The notes below the pieces were generated by a model. It was not told the DNA's origin, made no database searches, and saw only the letters and a program-made list of their open reading frames with translations. From NCBI GenBank assembly GCA_025526935.1, contig JAHLKD010000070.1, forward strand, positions 124,001-188,000: 64,000 nucleotides of DNA. Reading direction: 5' to 3'. This document shows positions 22,930 to 38,405 of this stretch, piece after piece. The stretch is from Cladochytrium replicatum (Eukaryota > Chytridiomycota > Chytridiomycetes > Cladochytriales > Cladochytriaceae). The translations under genes were made by a program, and so were the position numbers. Within the stretch, counting starts at the first letter, position 1; every line of letters begins with the position of its first letter.

Positions 22930-23567
22930 ATGAGCAGCTTCCGCGCGATCGTGCCCGCCACTGCCCGTAGGTCAATCGAAGGAATCCGTCCCGTTCTCGC
23001 GGTCCATAACGCCGCTGTCTCTGTCACTACGTCCAGGCTTTACTCAACCAACATCCGTGACGCTGGCGGCCCATGGTCTGAGCGCGAGAAGGTCAGGAAA
23101 AATCTACTAACACCGAAAGCCTGGTGTCGCCCATCTTATTTCTCTTCCTGGGTCTCATTCAATTACATCTTTCTAGGCTAACGAGGAGCGGTATATCAAG
23201 GAGCATGAGCGAGATGTTACAGCGAAGCTAAAGAGCGATCTTGAGCACCGCAAATCCGCCGCTACTGAAGTCGCGCCAGCTGATCCTGAATCCACCCCTG
23301 CGGCCGCCCAGAGGCCGAAGGATCCTACACAGGACCCCGAGAAGATGCAGATCCACCCGATGGACTCCAACTTTGGTGGCGCTGTGCGATCCGGTGGTGG
23401 AGCTTGGGGGTGAGCCGCTTGGTGAATTTTTTGTCTCTATAAGCTAATTTCCATGCGCATTTAGCAAAAAGGAGGCCGCGATGGAGGAAAAGTACATGCG
23501 GGATAGGCAAGCGGAGCTTGCAAAGGGATTGAAGGAGGAATTGGCCAAAAAGGACGTGAAGCACTGA
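22930..23567 (+). CDS. Mitochondrial ATPase inhibitor IF1-like protein with two IF1 motifs
   Basis: Exons 22930-23091, 23177-23409 and 23465-23567 give 165 aa. The N-terminus (MSSFRAIVPATARRSIEGIR...SRLYST) looks like a mitochondrial presequence. An IF1-like segment follows: GGPWSEREKANEERYIKEHE then RDVTAKLKSDL. After a Pro/Ala linker a second one appears: SGGGAWGKKEAAMEEKYMRD then RQAELAKGLKEELAKK. IF1 normally has a single such Gly-rich box plus helix, which blocks F1-ATPase hydrolysis and dimerises through its coiled coil. Both copies are split by an intron right after the Gly/Lys-Glu box, consistent with internal duplication. The second box is closer to consensus. Family assignment is by motif. 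Confidence 0.72.
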
Positions 23568-24060
23568 GTTTCCTTTTGGTTTAATGTACGTTTTGTGCTT
23601 GGGAACTTTTTTTTGTTTCCGGCCACTTTCGGTGTACATGATTTTTTGAGATATTCCTTCGTATGAGGGCAAAAGCCGAAACCCCAATCAAAAATGAATG
23701 ACTTCAGTTCGCTTTTTTGCCAACGAAAGAAACATAAGGGAATCGATCATTGTTCAGACGTTTGTAACGACAGAATACGGGTAGTTCATAGAGCGGACGA
23801 AGCTGATGATGGTGGATCGTCTCCCGGCGCTGTTTCGACGCATGGCGAAATGGTTACGAACTGATGGAATTCTCATGGTGGTTCTTTGGGAAGCGGAAAT
23901 CCCGGCCAAAATAATAGGACGTGGAAAGCGGACGCCGAGTCGTCTGGATTCCGCATACTTCAAGTAGAATTTATGGAAGATCCTTACGGCGGTCGTCAAT
24001 CTCGGCCTTTAAATATTGGCGAGTAACACTGCTTAAGCTTGCGGTGGGGCAAGGGTTGAA
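23568..24060. other. Intergenic; no supported gene
   Basis: Holds the 3' region of the IF1-like gene. A minus-strand frame at 23754-23999 has no recognisable content. Confidence 0.4.
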
Positions 24061-24269
24061 TTACCTTTGATTTATAAGTATGCTCCCTAAAAGTATTCGA
24101 ATCACCTCCAAAATTGTGTTCGCGCACTCAACCCACACCAGGAGGGTACAGTTGCTGTACACGCTGCTTGGCTCCGACGAATCCGCCATAAGCCAGTTCG
24201 AGTCCTTAACTGCGAGATCACTCATCCTCACGCGATGCCTCCAATCGACCAACCCCAGCATGCGATAGC

Positions 24270-24645
24270 GTCGCTCACTCGAACACAAACTGGCAACTAA
24301 ATCTGCACCGGCGCGAATCCTCGATGTTGGATGTGGAAATGTGGTATCCCGGTTTGCCGCTACCTCAGCAAAGCAGGGCATCACGTTGCCGGAGTCGATG
24401 TTAGGGAGGTTCAGATCACGCACCCAAGGTCGCTCGTTCCCAAAAAATCAACCTTCATCCATGCTGATGGGTTGGAGCTCGAACTGGAGCCGAGCAGTTT
24501 TGATGACATAGTGTGCCTGTCCGTAGTCGATGCCGGTGGACTTGCCACCGGATCTGTTTCGTCGGATGTCGAAGTTGTGACGACCGCAAGCCGCTTCTTA
24601 ATGCATGCGACCAGAGCCCAAGCGTTCGGTGTTGTCCCCAAATAA
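24270..24645 (+). pseudogene. SAM-dependent methyltransferase remnant (frameshifted)
   Basis: The plus strand near 24308-24345 reads ARILDVGCGNVVSRFAA, a class I methyltransferase motif I. From about 24355, in the next frame, it reads YLSKAGHHVAGVDVREV, then FIHADGLELELEPSSFDDIV and CLSVVDAGGLA, which are motifs II to IV of the same fold. A one-base frameshift near 24350 separates motif I from the rest. A stop follows shortly after. A downstream short frame (24664-24787) carries a possible membrane segment. No 5' exon was identified. I infer a decayed gene; a sequencing indel is the alternative. Confidence 0.45.
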
Positions 24646-24799
24646 AATAGTCTTATCCCTGGACATGCCGGTCAGCAGAGTGTTGATTGCACCGATTCTC
24701 CTTGCAGTGCTGCTCATTTTCGTCTACAACGTTCGCAAACACATCCTCTTTTCACCGAAGCGCCACGAAGCGTCCACTAGCAGCTAGTCCGTCGATCTC

Positions 24800-29057
<4,258 letters not shown>

Positions 29058-29110
29058 TCTGATTTGATTTGGAAGAGCGTGGCGCATTTGCATATCGTAG
29101 ATCACAGCTG

Positions 29111-32100
29111 ATGGAACATAGGAAATCACGGAACAGCATTGCGAGGGGGAGGATGGAGGTGGCAGCTGGTCTGGATCATGGGGAGCGACGGGATCATGAG
29201 CGAAGGAAGAGAGATTCACAGCAAAATCAGCAACCCAGACCACTCACAGCATGGGAAAAGCACATCAAGGAACTATCAATGGAGGCTGCAGAACGTTTCT
29301 TTTCAATTCCTGCAGCGGTGGAAAGTGTTCTGTCAAGTTTGCCGACGCCTAATCAGCGACGGGTGGTTTTGACCAGCCGGCCTGAATCTCCAATGGTGAA
29401 GCACAGACTTAAACACACCTAACCTCCATTGAAATTTGATACTTCATTTTATTCAAGAAAATTGTGCCTTTATTCTCGCGCCAACAAACTCCAGATTCGC
29501 CCGGAACTGGACGACACTACTATGTTAGTTGCTATCCGTGAGAATGTTGTGAGTTGCCCTAATACACTACCAAGAGCCCGATTGGCTCTCGAGATGTTTC
29601 CAGGATCCAGTCAGCAGTTCCTCACAGGCAATTTGGGGACATCAGCAGACGATCTTCCGCAAACCGAAGATCCGATATGATGATAATCGGCTCAGCACAT
29701 GCAAATCGGCGGCCCATTTCTAGAGGAGAAAATATTGATGATGGAGGCATGTTTCCAAATTCGAGGGGTGTCAGTAGACCAGTATCACGAGAGAAGAACC
29801 AAATTCATTCAGCTCTACCGCACTCTGATAGAGAAAAATCCGCTCGAAGGCTGGTGTCATTTGAAGATTCTGTGACACGTATAATCCCAGAGAATGAAGA
29901 GCAGTTGGAAGGATCCGCTCCACAGGCACGCTCGAACATATCTGTCTTGCCAGATGTCAATGTGCCTGTTCGTCCAAAGTCAACAATAGTCGTCCCATCA
30001 GTAAGTGGAGTTGTGAAAGACGTGACGTCGAGACGATGCATCGGACCAGAGTCATTGAACCTGGAATTCCCGGATTCAACAATGGATCCTAAAATTGTCG
30101 AAGAAGATCTCTCGGGCGTGTTTGAATCGTTGAAAAACAACGGAATGTTAAAACAAGCTGTACGTATATCGGCCCAAACTTGATAACATGATGAAACCCG
30201 TCACACTTCAAAGCGACATTCCATAACTGAGACCCGACGTCCCCGTACCGTGGGCTCTGTTGGTGTAGCCCGACCAAAGCGGCAACCGTCACCATTGCTG
30301 CCTCCACGTAGACCAAAAACAAGTACAGGAGATACCCACCCCAAAGTAAGCACAAAAATCTAGATTATACTTATTCCGATCCTGTTAACCTGTACAGCAA
30401 GGGTCTAATTAACAAAGGAGGAACCATTCATGGCGCGAACTACAGTCGATACTTAGAATCGGCAAACATGCTTCGATCATTTACAAAAGAGCTTCATCTC
30501 CCCAATCGCAGCCGGGATCAGCCATATTTAGATTATCGTGAACCCGCCTCATTTCGATCTACACTAGTCATGGTTCGCAGCAAGGTAGTGATAAAACAAA
30601 TTTCATAGATCACATTGTGACAATTGGAAAGATGCCAGAAAACTATGAATTCGAAAGCTCACCCGAAGAGGGTTCAATGTCATTCTCGGTGCCTCAAACA
30701 CCTCAGCCTTCATTGCATGACTTCTTCCGCACAGAAAGTATGTATGACTGGTCACGATACAGAATTATTGAATCAAGCCATGCTGGTCGTTACATAATAG
30801 GCCAAAGCTTTTCCAGGGTGTTTTCAGAACCGCCCGAAATATCCATTGACGAGGAATCTATTGTCTCTCTGAAAGACTATCCCACTGATCCGCTCGGAGT
30901 CTTCGTTCCTGGATCACGAACAACCTACCCATCCTTTTGCATCAGCGGCGGGATCACACTGAGGAATTCGCCGGCCTTTAGGCATTTTATGACAACAGTT
31001 AAACATCCACAATCAACGATCGAGCGGGTGATCGAACTTTTTGAAAACTTTTCACAGACTTATGAATGTAAGACGTCCCCTCACTATGGCATCTCCAAAT
31101 CAATCTTAAATTCTGTGGATAAAGTGCAATGGATTGAGATTCGACTGGATGCAGCAAAGTCGCTAGCCGAAAGATGTCAGTTTTCTCGTGTAACAATGCA
31201 GGATACTTTGGAATGTGTCGCAAACATAGAACTGGTACTTCAAAGCCGACCATAAAGTTCGGATGGGTTAGTTCATCATTGCACTGGTCTAGGTTCGACA
31301 TGAAATGAAATTCTTCAGTTCGCGATGCTCAGGGGCACTTGCTCGCAAACTAGCCGCTGTACGCATCCAAACTGCTTGGAGACGCTTTGTCCAGAGGTGC
31401 TATATTGGTGGAAGAAAATCAACCTAACTTACCATATTTATAGGAAGGCATTCTTGGAAACAATCAGACGCTTGCGAGCTGCTGCTATGCTGGTTTTTCA
31501 CTGGAAGAGGAAGATTAAACGCCGAATTCTTGATCGTCATGTTCAGGTAGACACACCATTTACTCCCGTCTTGCTAGCTGGCTAACATGGCTTGGGCTTC
31601 AGGAGCAACTCAATATACATACAGAGCGGTGCAGTTTGCTTGCGACCAACCTTCGGGAAGGCTGGGATAGTCGTTATCGTGGAAAAAGGAGGTTTGCTCT
31701 GTATGTACCACATTCCGTTTCTCGCTGACGTTGCTTATCCACCTAGGATAGCGATTCATCTTCCTTCCGCAACACTCGATGCATCGATGCGGCCAAAAAT
31801 TGAAAACATTCGAGTGTGGCAAACGAGTCAGATCGGAAGGTGATAATTACACCTTTCTTAAGTGATCTCCGAACTGAATTCACACGTTAGGCTGGCTGAT
31901 TTGAGGGATCCCAATGTTGAAGTTATCTATATTTCTCCCCCACTCGATGATGACGTTCGTGATTTCATATACGAACTCATGGGTAAGTTTTCAGGTCGAA
32001 TAGCGATTTTGCTCTAACCAAATCTGAAAGAGCAAAGCTTCCCCGATGCGGGACCACTCAAAGATGGGCGATTTCGTTTGGTCGTCCCAGAGAATGCGAA

Positions 32101-35100
32101 AGTCTTCCCACACAATTGTTCCGTAGCTTCGATGCTTCTCGCAAGCCCAAAGACACTCAAGTTTCTGAAAAAGCAGACTCGCTCTAAACCGAGTTACATC
32201 GTTCCGGGAATCGTGGGTGATCAGGAAATGATGCTCAGCTCGGTATGTATGTTACGCAATCGGCTCTTAAAGCCAACTAATACATCTACGCAAGATGCTG
32301 AACTTACCACTACTATCATCTCACTCGGTAAGTCGACCTCTTTATTTCTCCAAATCGCATCAAAGAAAGCTTCTTGCTTCGATGGATGCCAGCCTTCCAC
32401 CAGGTACACCGTTTGGAACTACTCAAGTGTCAAACTTTATTTCTCTATCTCAAGGACGTGAAGACGTGTTTACATTTGAGGATCTTTTCTTGCAGCTGGA
32501 GAAACTCATTCGAGAAGAGCCGTACGTGCAAACTTGGCTTTTTAAGATAAACAGCGAGTTTGACAGTCGAGGAGTAGCTTATATTGGTACGCGCTCTCTG
32601 CTCCCCAACCAGAACCTTTCATATTTATGGATATCTTTGCTTTTTAGATACTGATCACCTTACAAAGGTGCTCCGTTACGATGCTGAAGTTGGAATCGAA
32701 GCAAAAAAGGAAGTGCTATTCCAACACGGGCATGTCGTGCGAGCAGAAGTGTGGGGATCAGATAATGGTGCTGAGAGATTTTTCAAGCAATTTTGTGTCT
32801 CTGGAGGCGCAATTGAAGCTAGTGCACCATGCGGAGATCCAAAAGGTGTACGGAATCCAGCGGCATTCATATGCATACATCCAGATGGACAAATCGAATA
32901 TCTGGGATCAGGAGATCAAGTAGGCTGATTTGAAGGGAAAATTGTACTGACTGGAGCTTATACATGGTCGTTCGTTGGAAAAAGCTGTGTCCTTTACCAT
33001 TCATGTTTTGGGGCAATCTTTTTCCGCAACACAGCTTCAATCATGAAGTTCTAGTGGACCACGTTACGAACATTGGAAAGAGCTGCTATTCCAAAGGCAT
33101 TTTTGGTTACACGACTATTGACTTTGTTGTTTGGGAGGAAAGGAGATCGGTAAAACTCATTGACCTTATAACCTCTTCTTTACACTCAACAAATCTGGTA
33201 AAGGAAAAACGGGTGGTCTGGTGTAATGGCATCAAACCTTACTACACCGACCAATTTGCTTGCCATCAGACATTTTTGTTGACAACTGGAGGCCATCTCT
33301 CAGCTGCAACAGGGCTGGTAAAGTTCAACTTGAACATAGCGCGAAAGCTGAATCTACGCTACATTAATACATCCGAGCACACGGACATGGTATTAAATGT
33401 GATCTCCCGCTTTTGTCTCTCCAAACATTTCAAGACAGGAGCATGTTAGCAAAGTAAGCAAAACGGAACGCATCGATGAGCCCGATCTCGAAGCAAGAGC
33501 ATGCATTTTCACCTCCAGAATCATGCACAACAACTTAATATCAATGACCCACGCCTCTTTTTACAGTCTATGTACTCAATGTGGTATCTCGTTTGACAAA
33601 AAGGTAGTAGCATCCTACGATTGATGAACGTTTGCAAACTGATGAATTGTACAAGTGGAGAACTGGCACGATTTTGCCCCACATTTTCACAAAGGAAGCG
33701 GACAACATCGCTATGGTGTAAGTTCTCAATAATTGGCATATAAATGTCCTTAACCGAAATTTGTTTCTAGTTGTATCGGTCAAAGTCCTGTTCAAGCTAT
33801 CGAGACTGCCCTTGCAAATCTTGTGCTCATGAACCGACGTCTGGTCTCCCGCTCGCTGAAAGGCCAAAGCAATTTTTTGGTATAGTATACAGTCCCGATC
33901 TGGACCGTAAGCTTATTTTGCCAACAGGAAATCGTACACGAATTAGGTTCGGAGCTACTACGTGTGCGCGCTTTCAATGACGATATCTCATCTTCGTATT
34001 ATTGGGAATTGGCCACCACCAACGAAGAAGCTGGTTCCATCTTGGAGTTCCTGCGTTCAGTTGACCCTGAGCCTCAGATATTCACGCTGTCTCCTGCTCA
34101 AAGTGTAGAGATCGACAAGTGGGATGCCTCAGGTGAAGATGATGACATTTTGCCTTTGAGAGAAATGGAGATACCAAAGGATGAACCCCAGCCTCAAGGG
34201 CAACGACGGATATCAGTTGTACCGAACTATAATGCCATGAGATCCTCAATGCTTTCACGGACCATTTCCTTCCACGATTTCTTCTTAACAAGTGAAGCAA
34301 ACCGGTTGAGCGAGGGAGATTATGCGATATCAAATTTGTCCACACTGGAACGACTTGTTGGTGGACTGATAGCACTCCCTGCTTACATTCACAAAGATTT
34401 TCGCTACGACTTGGAGCACGATGTTGCGGAGCTTACTGGAAAGCAGAAGGTTCCGATGGACCCTGCAACCGTAGCCCTACTCAACGCGGTCATTCCAAGC
34501 TCTTTCTTAAAGTCACAATTTCCTGATTATGGCCAAGAAACTGAAAGCTTGTTTCGAAGATCGTCCTCAGGAGCTGGGCAACAGCTTGAATACGCTGCCA
34601 AGAATTCGGCAATTCAATATCTTAAAGCCATGGACCCAGAAATAGGAAGGTCGGGGTCGCTGGAGCGACTGAGCGATAGCGTGGTGCTTGATCTAGAGGA
34701 AAGGAAAAGAGAGGTGGATGAATACATCGGATCATTCCGCAAAAATATCCACGGACCAACGTTGAAAGACTTTATGTCGAAGCGATTCTCAATTCTGGAC
34801 AAGAAGAAACAGGATGCAGCGGCGCGGGCACAGGATACGAATATGCTTCCAAAGATCTCTGAGAGACAGGATTCTTTTACGCTGGACGAAGGCGAGACGA
34901 AGTCAACGAGGGCCCGAAACAGTATTGCCAATGTGCCTCCGGCTGAGCTTTCTGAAATAATACGTGCGCAGTGGAGAAATATGGTGAAAGAAGCGCGCGG
35001 AAGCAGACACCGAGAACTTCAGGCGATGCTGGACAACGCCGATATGACTACATTTGTGGACGATATGACTTGGATGTCGGAGGAGGATATAAACAAGGAT

Positions 35101-35208
35101 CTTGCCAACATCATGAAGGGCAGGAATGCGGCTGCTTTCAATATTCGCGGGCAGTTTGTTGCCGAAGCAGTGGCAGAATGGTACTTTGAAGTCAAGCGCA
35201 CAAAGTAA
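29111..35208 (+). CDS. IQCH: IQCH (IQ motif-containing protein H)
   Basis: A many-exon gene beginning ATG 29111. The first junctions are 29395/29460 (phase 0) and near 29544/29604 (phase 2). After a disordered Arg/Ser-rich N-terminus come the IQ motifs AAVRIQTAWRRFVQR (near 31350) and RAAAMLVFHWKRKIKRR (near 31480). An ATP-grasp-like IQCH core follows: EVIYISPPLDDDVRDFIYEL, GRFRLVVPENAKVFP, ASMLLASPKTLKFL and SKPSYIVPGIVGDQEM. Later blocks are YIGTRSLL, RKLNLRYINTSEHTDMV, RIMHNNLISMTHASFYSLC and IETALANLVLMNRR. Animal IQCH is a calmodulin-binding sperm-flagellum protein. Here a roughly 410-residue C-terminal extension from 33964 to 35208 stays in frame after the usual end. Exon boundaries between 31580 and 33750 were only partly resolved. 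Confidence 0.75.
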
Positions 35209-35294
35209 TAGATCACAGCGTGGGAACGCGAGCATCCAATTCACAGCCACAGCCTGGTCACCAGCTTCGTCAGAACCCAGGAAACTCAAAGTCA

Positions 35295-36164
35295 ATGGAA
35301 GGCACATCGTCGCAGGGGTCGCTGCCAGCACGCCCTCCTACATTCGCTTCGTCTTCATCGTCACCCCGGGGGTCGTCGAACCTGAGACCTTTCTTGAGGC
35401 CGTATGGTGGGTGGCTACATGGCAAATTTGAGCTGAGCTGATATGCATCGGAAATTTAGGCGAGATTTCAAAACTCGACTTCAAAGAGCAGGTAATGCTT
35501 ACCAAGAATAGAGCCTGCTCTACTGTGACGCTAACTGAGTCGATGCGTTGTGTAGACACCTGAGGAGCGATATGGTATCCCTGAGAACTTTCTCGAAATT
35601 GAAGTGCGCAACCCCCGCTTCCACGGTGAAGGAAGGAACAAATACGTGGACTACGAGATTATCTGCCGAGTGAGCAATCTGAGATCGTTTGGTTAATTGA
35701 CACTTGATGACCGATTTGCATCTAGACCAACATCCCGGCATTCAAGCTGAAGCATTCGTCTGTTCGAAGGAGGTACTCTGACTTTGAATGGTTCAGGGAC
35801 ACGCTAGAGAGAGAATCTACCCGGTAATTATTGCGAGACTGTGAAGTGCATTGCTGACAGTCAGAATTGCCAGTGTAAACATTCCTCCACTCCCTGGAAA
35901 GGTGTACACTAACCGGTTTGCAGATGAGATCATCGAACAGCGACGGCAAGGTCTCGAGCGCTTTTTGCAAATGTGAGTGTCGCTATGTCCGTCCCGAAGA
36001 GTCTAACTTTTAACATCAATTCAGTGTTGCAGGTACCAACTCTTTAACCTCTTTGAAATTCCCGAAAGCTCAGGGTTTCTGTAGGACACCCATTGCTGCA
36101 AACCGGATCAAAGATTCTATGTCCTTTCATCCAAGATCCCAACTTTTCCAGGGACAGCTTTTGA
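35295..36164 (+). CDS. Sorting nexin SNX3/Grd19 (PX domain)
   Basis: Seven exons give 183 aa: 35295-35406, 35460-35491, 35556-35669, 35726-35823, 35865-35972, 36025-36032 (8 nt) and 36085-36164. After a Ser/Pro-rich leader the PX domain reads [38 protein letters not shown] (the R-R-Y-S-D-F phosphoinositide box), [12 protein letters not shown] and [12 protein letters not shown]. It ends [18 protein letters not shown]. The spacing matches SNX3/Grd19, a PI3P-binding retromer partner that recycles cargo from endosomes to Golgi. The start ATG is the first in frame after the IQCH stop, only 86 bp upstream. All phases close, including around the 8-nt exon. Confidence 0.92.
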
Positions 36165-36301
36165 AATGATGTTGTTAAATCTGCGTAATGGAAGCGGCCG
36201 TCATCATGTTTTTTTCATTTTCTTTAAAATTCACTTCTTTTTCAACCTCTCGTCACACAAAGCCACATTGTTGATTTGTTCGTTGGCTTGTCGACTGTGC
36301 A

Positions 36302-37374
36302 ATGGCAACGCTCCAGCGAGTTATCCGGGCGATGGAAAAAAGTAAGTCCGTAGAGCGTCTATCTGAACTGTAAAGTTCACAATCGCCATAGTCGCCCCAC
36401 TGCATCTTGCGGAAACCGCTTGGGACAACGTAGGGGTGTTGGTAGAATCACCCCATCCCAACCCAACCGGAAATCGTGTGTTCCTGACCATCGATCTGTC
36501 TCCGCGTGTCTTGAAAGAGGCCCTTTCTACACCCAACGTTGGCGTGATCGTCGCATACCACCCACCTCTATTCCGCGCAATTAAGAAATTCACAATGGCG
36601 GATCCCATGCAACGCGCTGCTCTGTCGTGTGCGGCCGCGGGGATCAGCATCTTTTCTCCGCATACAGCGCTGGATTCGGCCGTTGGAGGAATCAATGATT
36701 GGATTGTGGACGGGCTTTCCCGTGGACCGGAAGATAAGATCACGCCGGTGACGGCGAAAGTCGGAGCAACGGGAGAGGGTCCGGCTGGAGAAGGGGCAGG
36801 AGCAGGGAGAATCATTTACTTCTCAAACCCGTGGCGGTTTGAGGAACTTGTTGAAAAGGTTAAGAGTCATCTTGGGATTAAATACGTTCGTGTTGCGGTC
36901 TCGGATGCTGCCGAAAATAGCTCGGATGGAGCTGTGCTGGTAAAATCGGTGGCGGTCTGTGCAGGATCTGGTGCAAGCGTTCTGCTTGGAGCGAATGCGG
37001 ATGTATACCTAACAGGCGAACTGTCACATCGTAAGTGAAACCTTGAGTCAGTGAATCTTATTCATCTCAACCGATACTGTCCAATAGACGAGGTTCTGGC
37101 AGCAAACAACAGCGGGTCAAGGTAGGAACTTAAAAACTGCAACAAGATCGATACTAACAACAAACACAGTGTTATTCTGTGCGAACATTCGAATTCAGGT
37201 ACAAAGGACGAGCCATCCCTATGTTTCTTTTGGTTTCTCAATTATTCTTAAGAGCGTGGATACCTTTCTGCTGTTTTGGCCCCGAAACTTCGTGAGCTAT
37301 TCAGCGAGGATGGCTCGTCGCCACTTGAGGTGATTGTGAGCTCACAAGATAGAGATCCGCTCTCAGTGGCATAG
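36302..37374 (+). CDS. NIF3: NIF3 family protein (Ngg1-interacting factor 3-like)
   Basis: Exon 1 is 36302-36341 and exon 2 is 36392-37030, followed by three short exons ending at TAG 37372-37374. Family motifs appear in order: LAETAWDNVGVLV near the start, VIVAYHPPLFRAIKKF, SPHTALDSAVGGINDW, VAVCAGSGASVLLGANADVY and LTGELSH. The tail HEVLAA, EHSNSERGYLSAV follows across three introns. The two His clusters and the Asp form the dinuclear metal site of the DUF34/NIF3 fold. Some NIF3 proteins act as GTP cyclohydrolase type 2; the cellular function in fungi is not settled. The central loop is Gly-rich (GATGEGPAGEGAGAG) and shorter than many homologues. Confidence 0.9.
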
Positions 37375-38405
37375 ACAGATTTTGATGACAGAAACGATTT
37401 CGTGACGTGCATCACCAGAAACAAAAGTCTGAAGCCGCTCAATTGGTGGGATTTGAATCAAAACCATCAAATGTTTTCATTTCACGCGGCGAAAATGATA
37501 TCGAAAGTACCAAAAGTCAATAGCTTGGTCAAACACTTGAATCCAACATTTAGGTTTACTCGGAGGAGGGTGCAGCAACCTCGGTGACGTTGTTGTCGTG
37601 GTTCTGCTTGTGCACTGGATTGCACACTTGGTGACAACTTTGTCCATACAGAGTGTCCCACCAGTAGTTGACGCAGAGACTGTCGAGGTTTCCGACTAGC
37701 TCCACACACCAATGACATGCAGCTGCATAAACAAATCTTTTGTAAGACCTTCAACGCACTTTCACAAGCTGTGACATACGTTCAAGTGGTGCACCAAGGG
37801 TGCAAAGATCATGCTCACAGGGCGGAGGGGTGGCGCTAGGATCTTTGGTGGTACTGGTTTCGTTTGTAGGGTACCTTGCTTTGGTCATTGCAGGCGATAT
37901 GAGAAATGTTTGCGAAAATTTCTAGTGTTCTTACCTCATGCGCGCAACCTGACCGGGCGTAACCATGGATGAGCAGCTGTCACGACCGTATTCCATAATG
38001 TTCTGGAAACGATTCAACAATCTACATGCTTTTCAAATAATCGGCAGGTTTCTTAAGTCTACTGGGTCCAATTGATCGTGACAAGAATCGCGAACCGAGC
38101 AATCCTCAGCAGGAATCCTCTCGTATGGAGTGTCATCACTTCCTTCTTCTGGTAGAGAGAAATAAACAAACGTAGAGTGTTCCGTCCAGTGCAGAGTAGA
38201 TCGGTTTTTGCAGAGAAAGACCTCAAATGTATGGTAAAGCCCTTGGAAATGTCCAACCTGACAATGGGGCGGATTATCAACACATTCTTTATAAGCAAGA
38301 ACTGAATGCCTCATGAACCATCGTTACTCCGCTATTGTGCTGAGTCAGGTAGCCATTTGCCAGCGATGCGATGTTGAAAGCAACTTTCAGTTTGCATGTG
38401 TTAGA

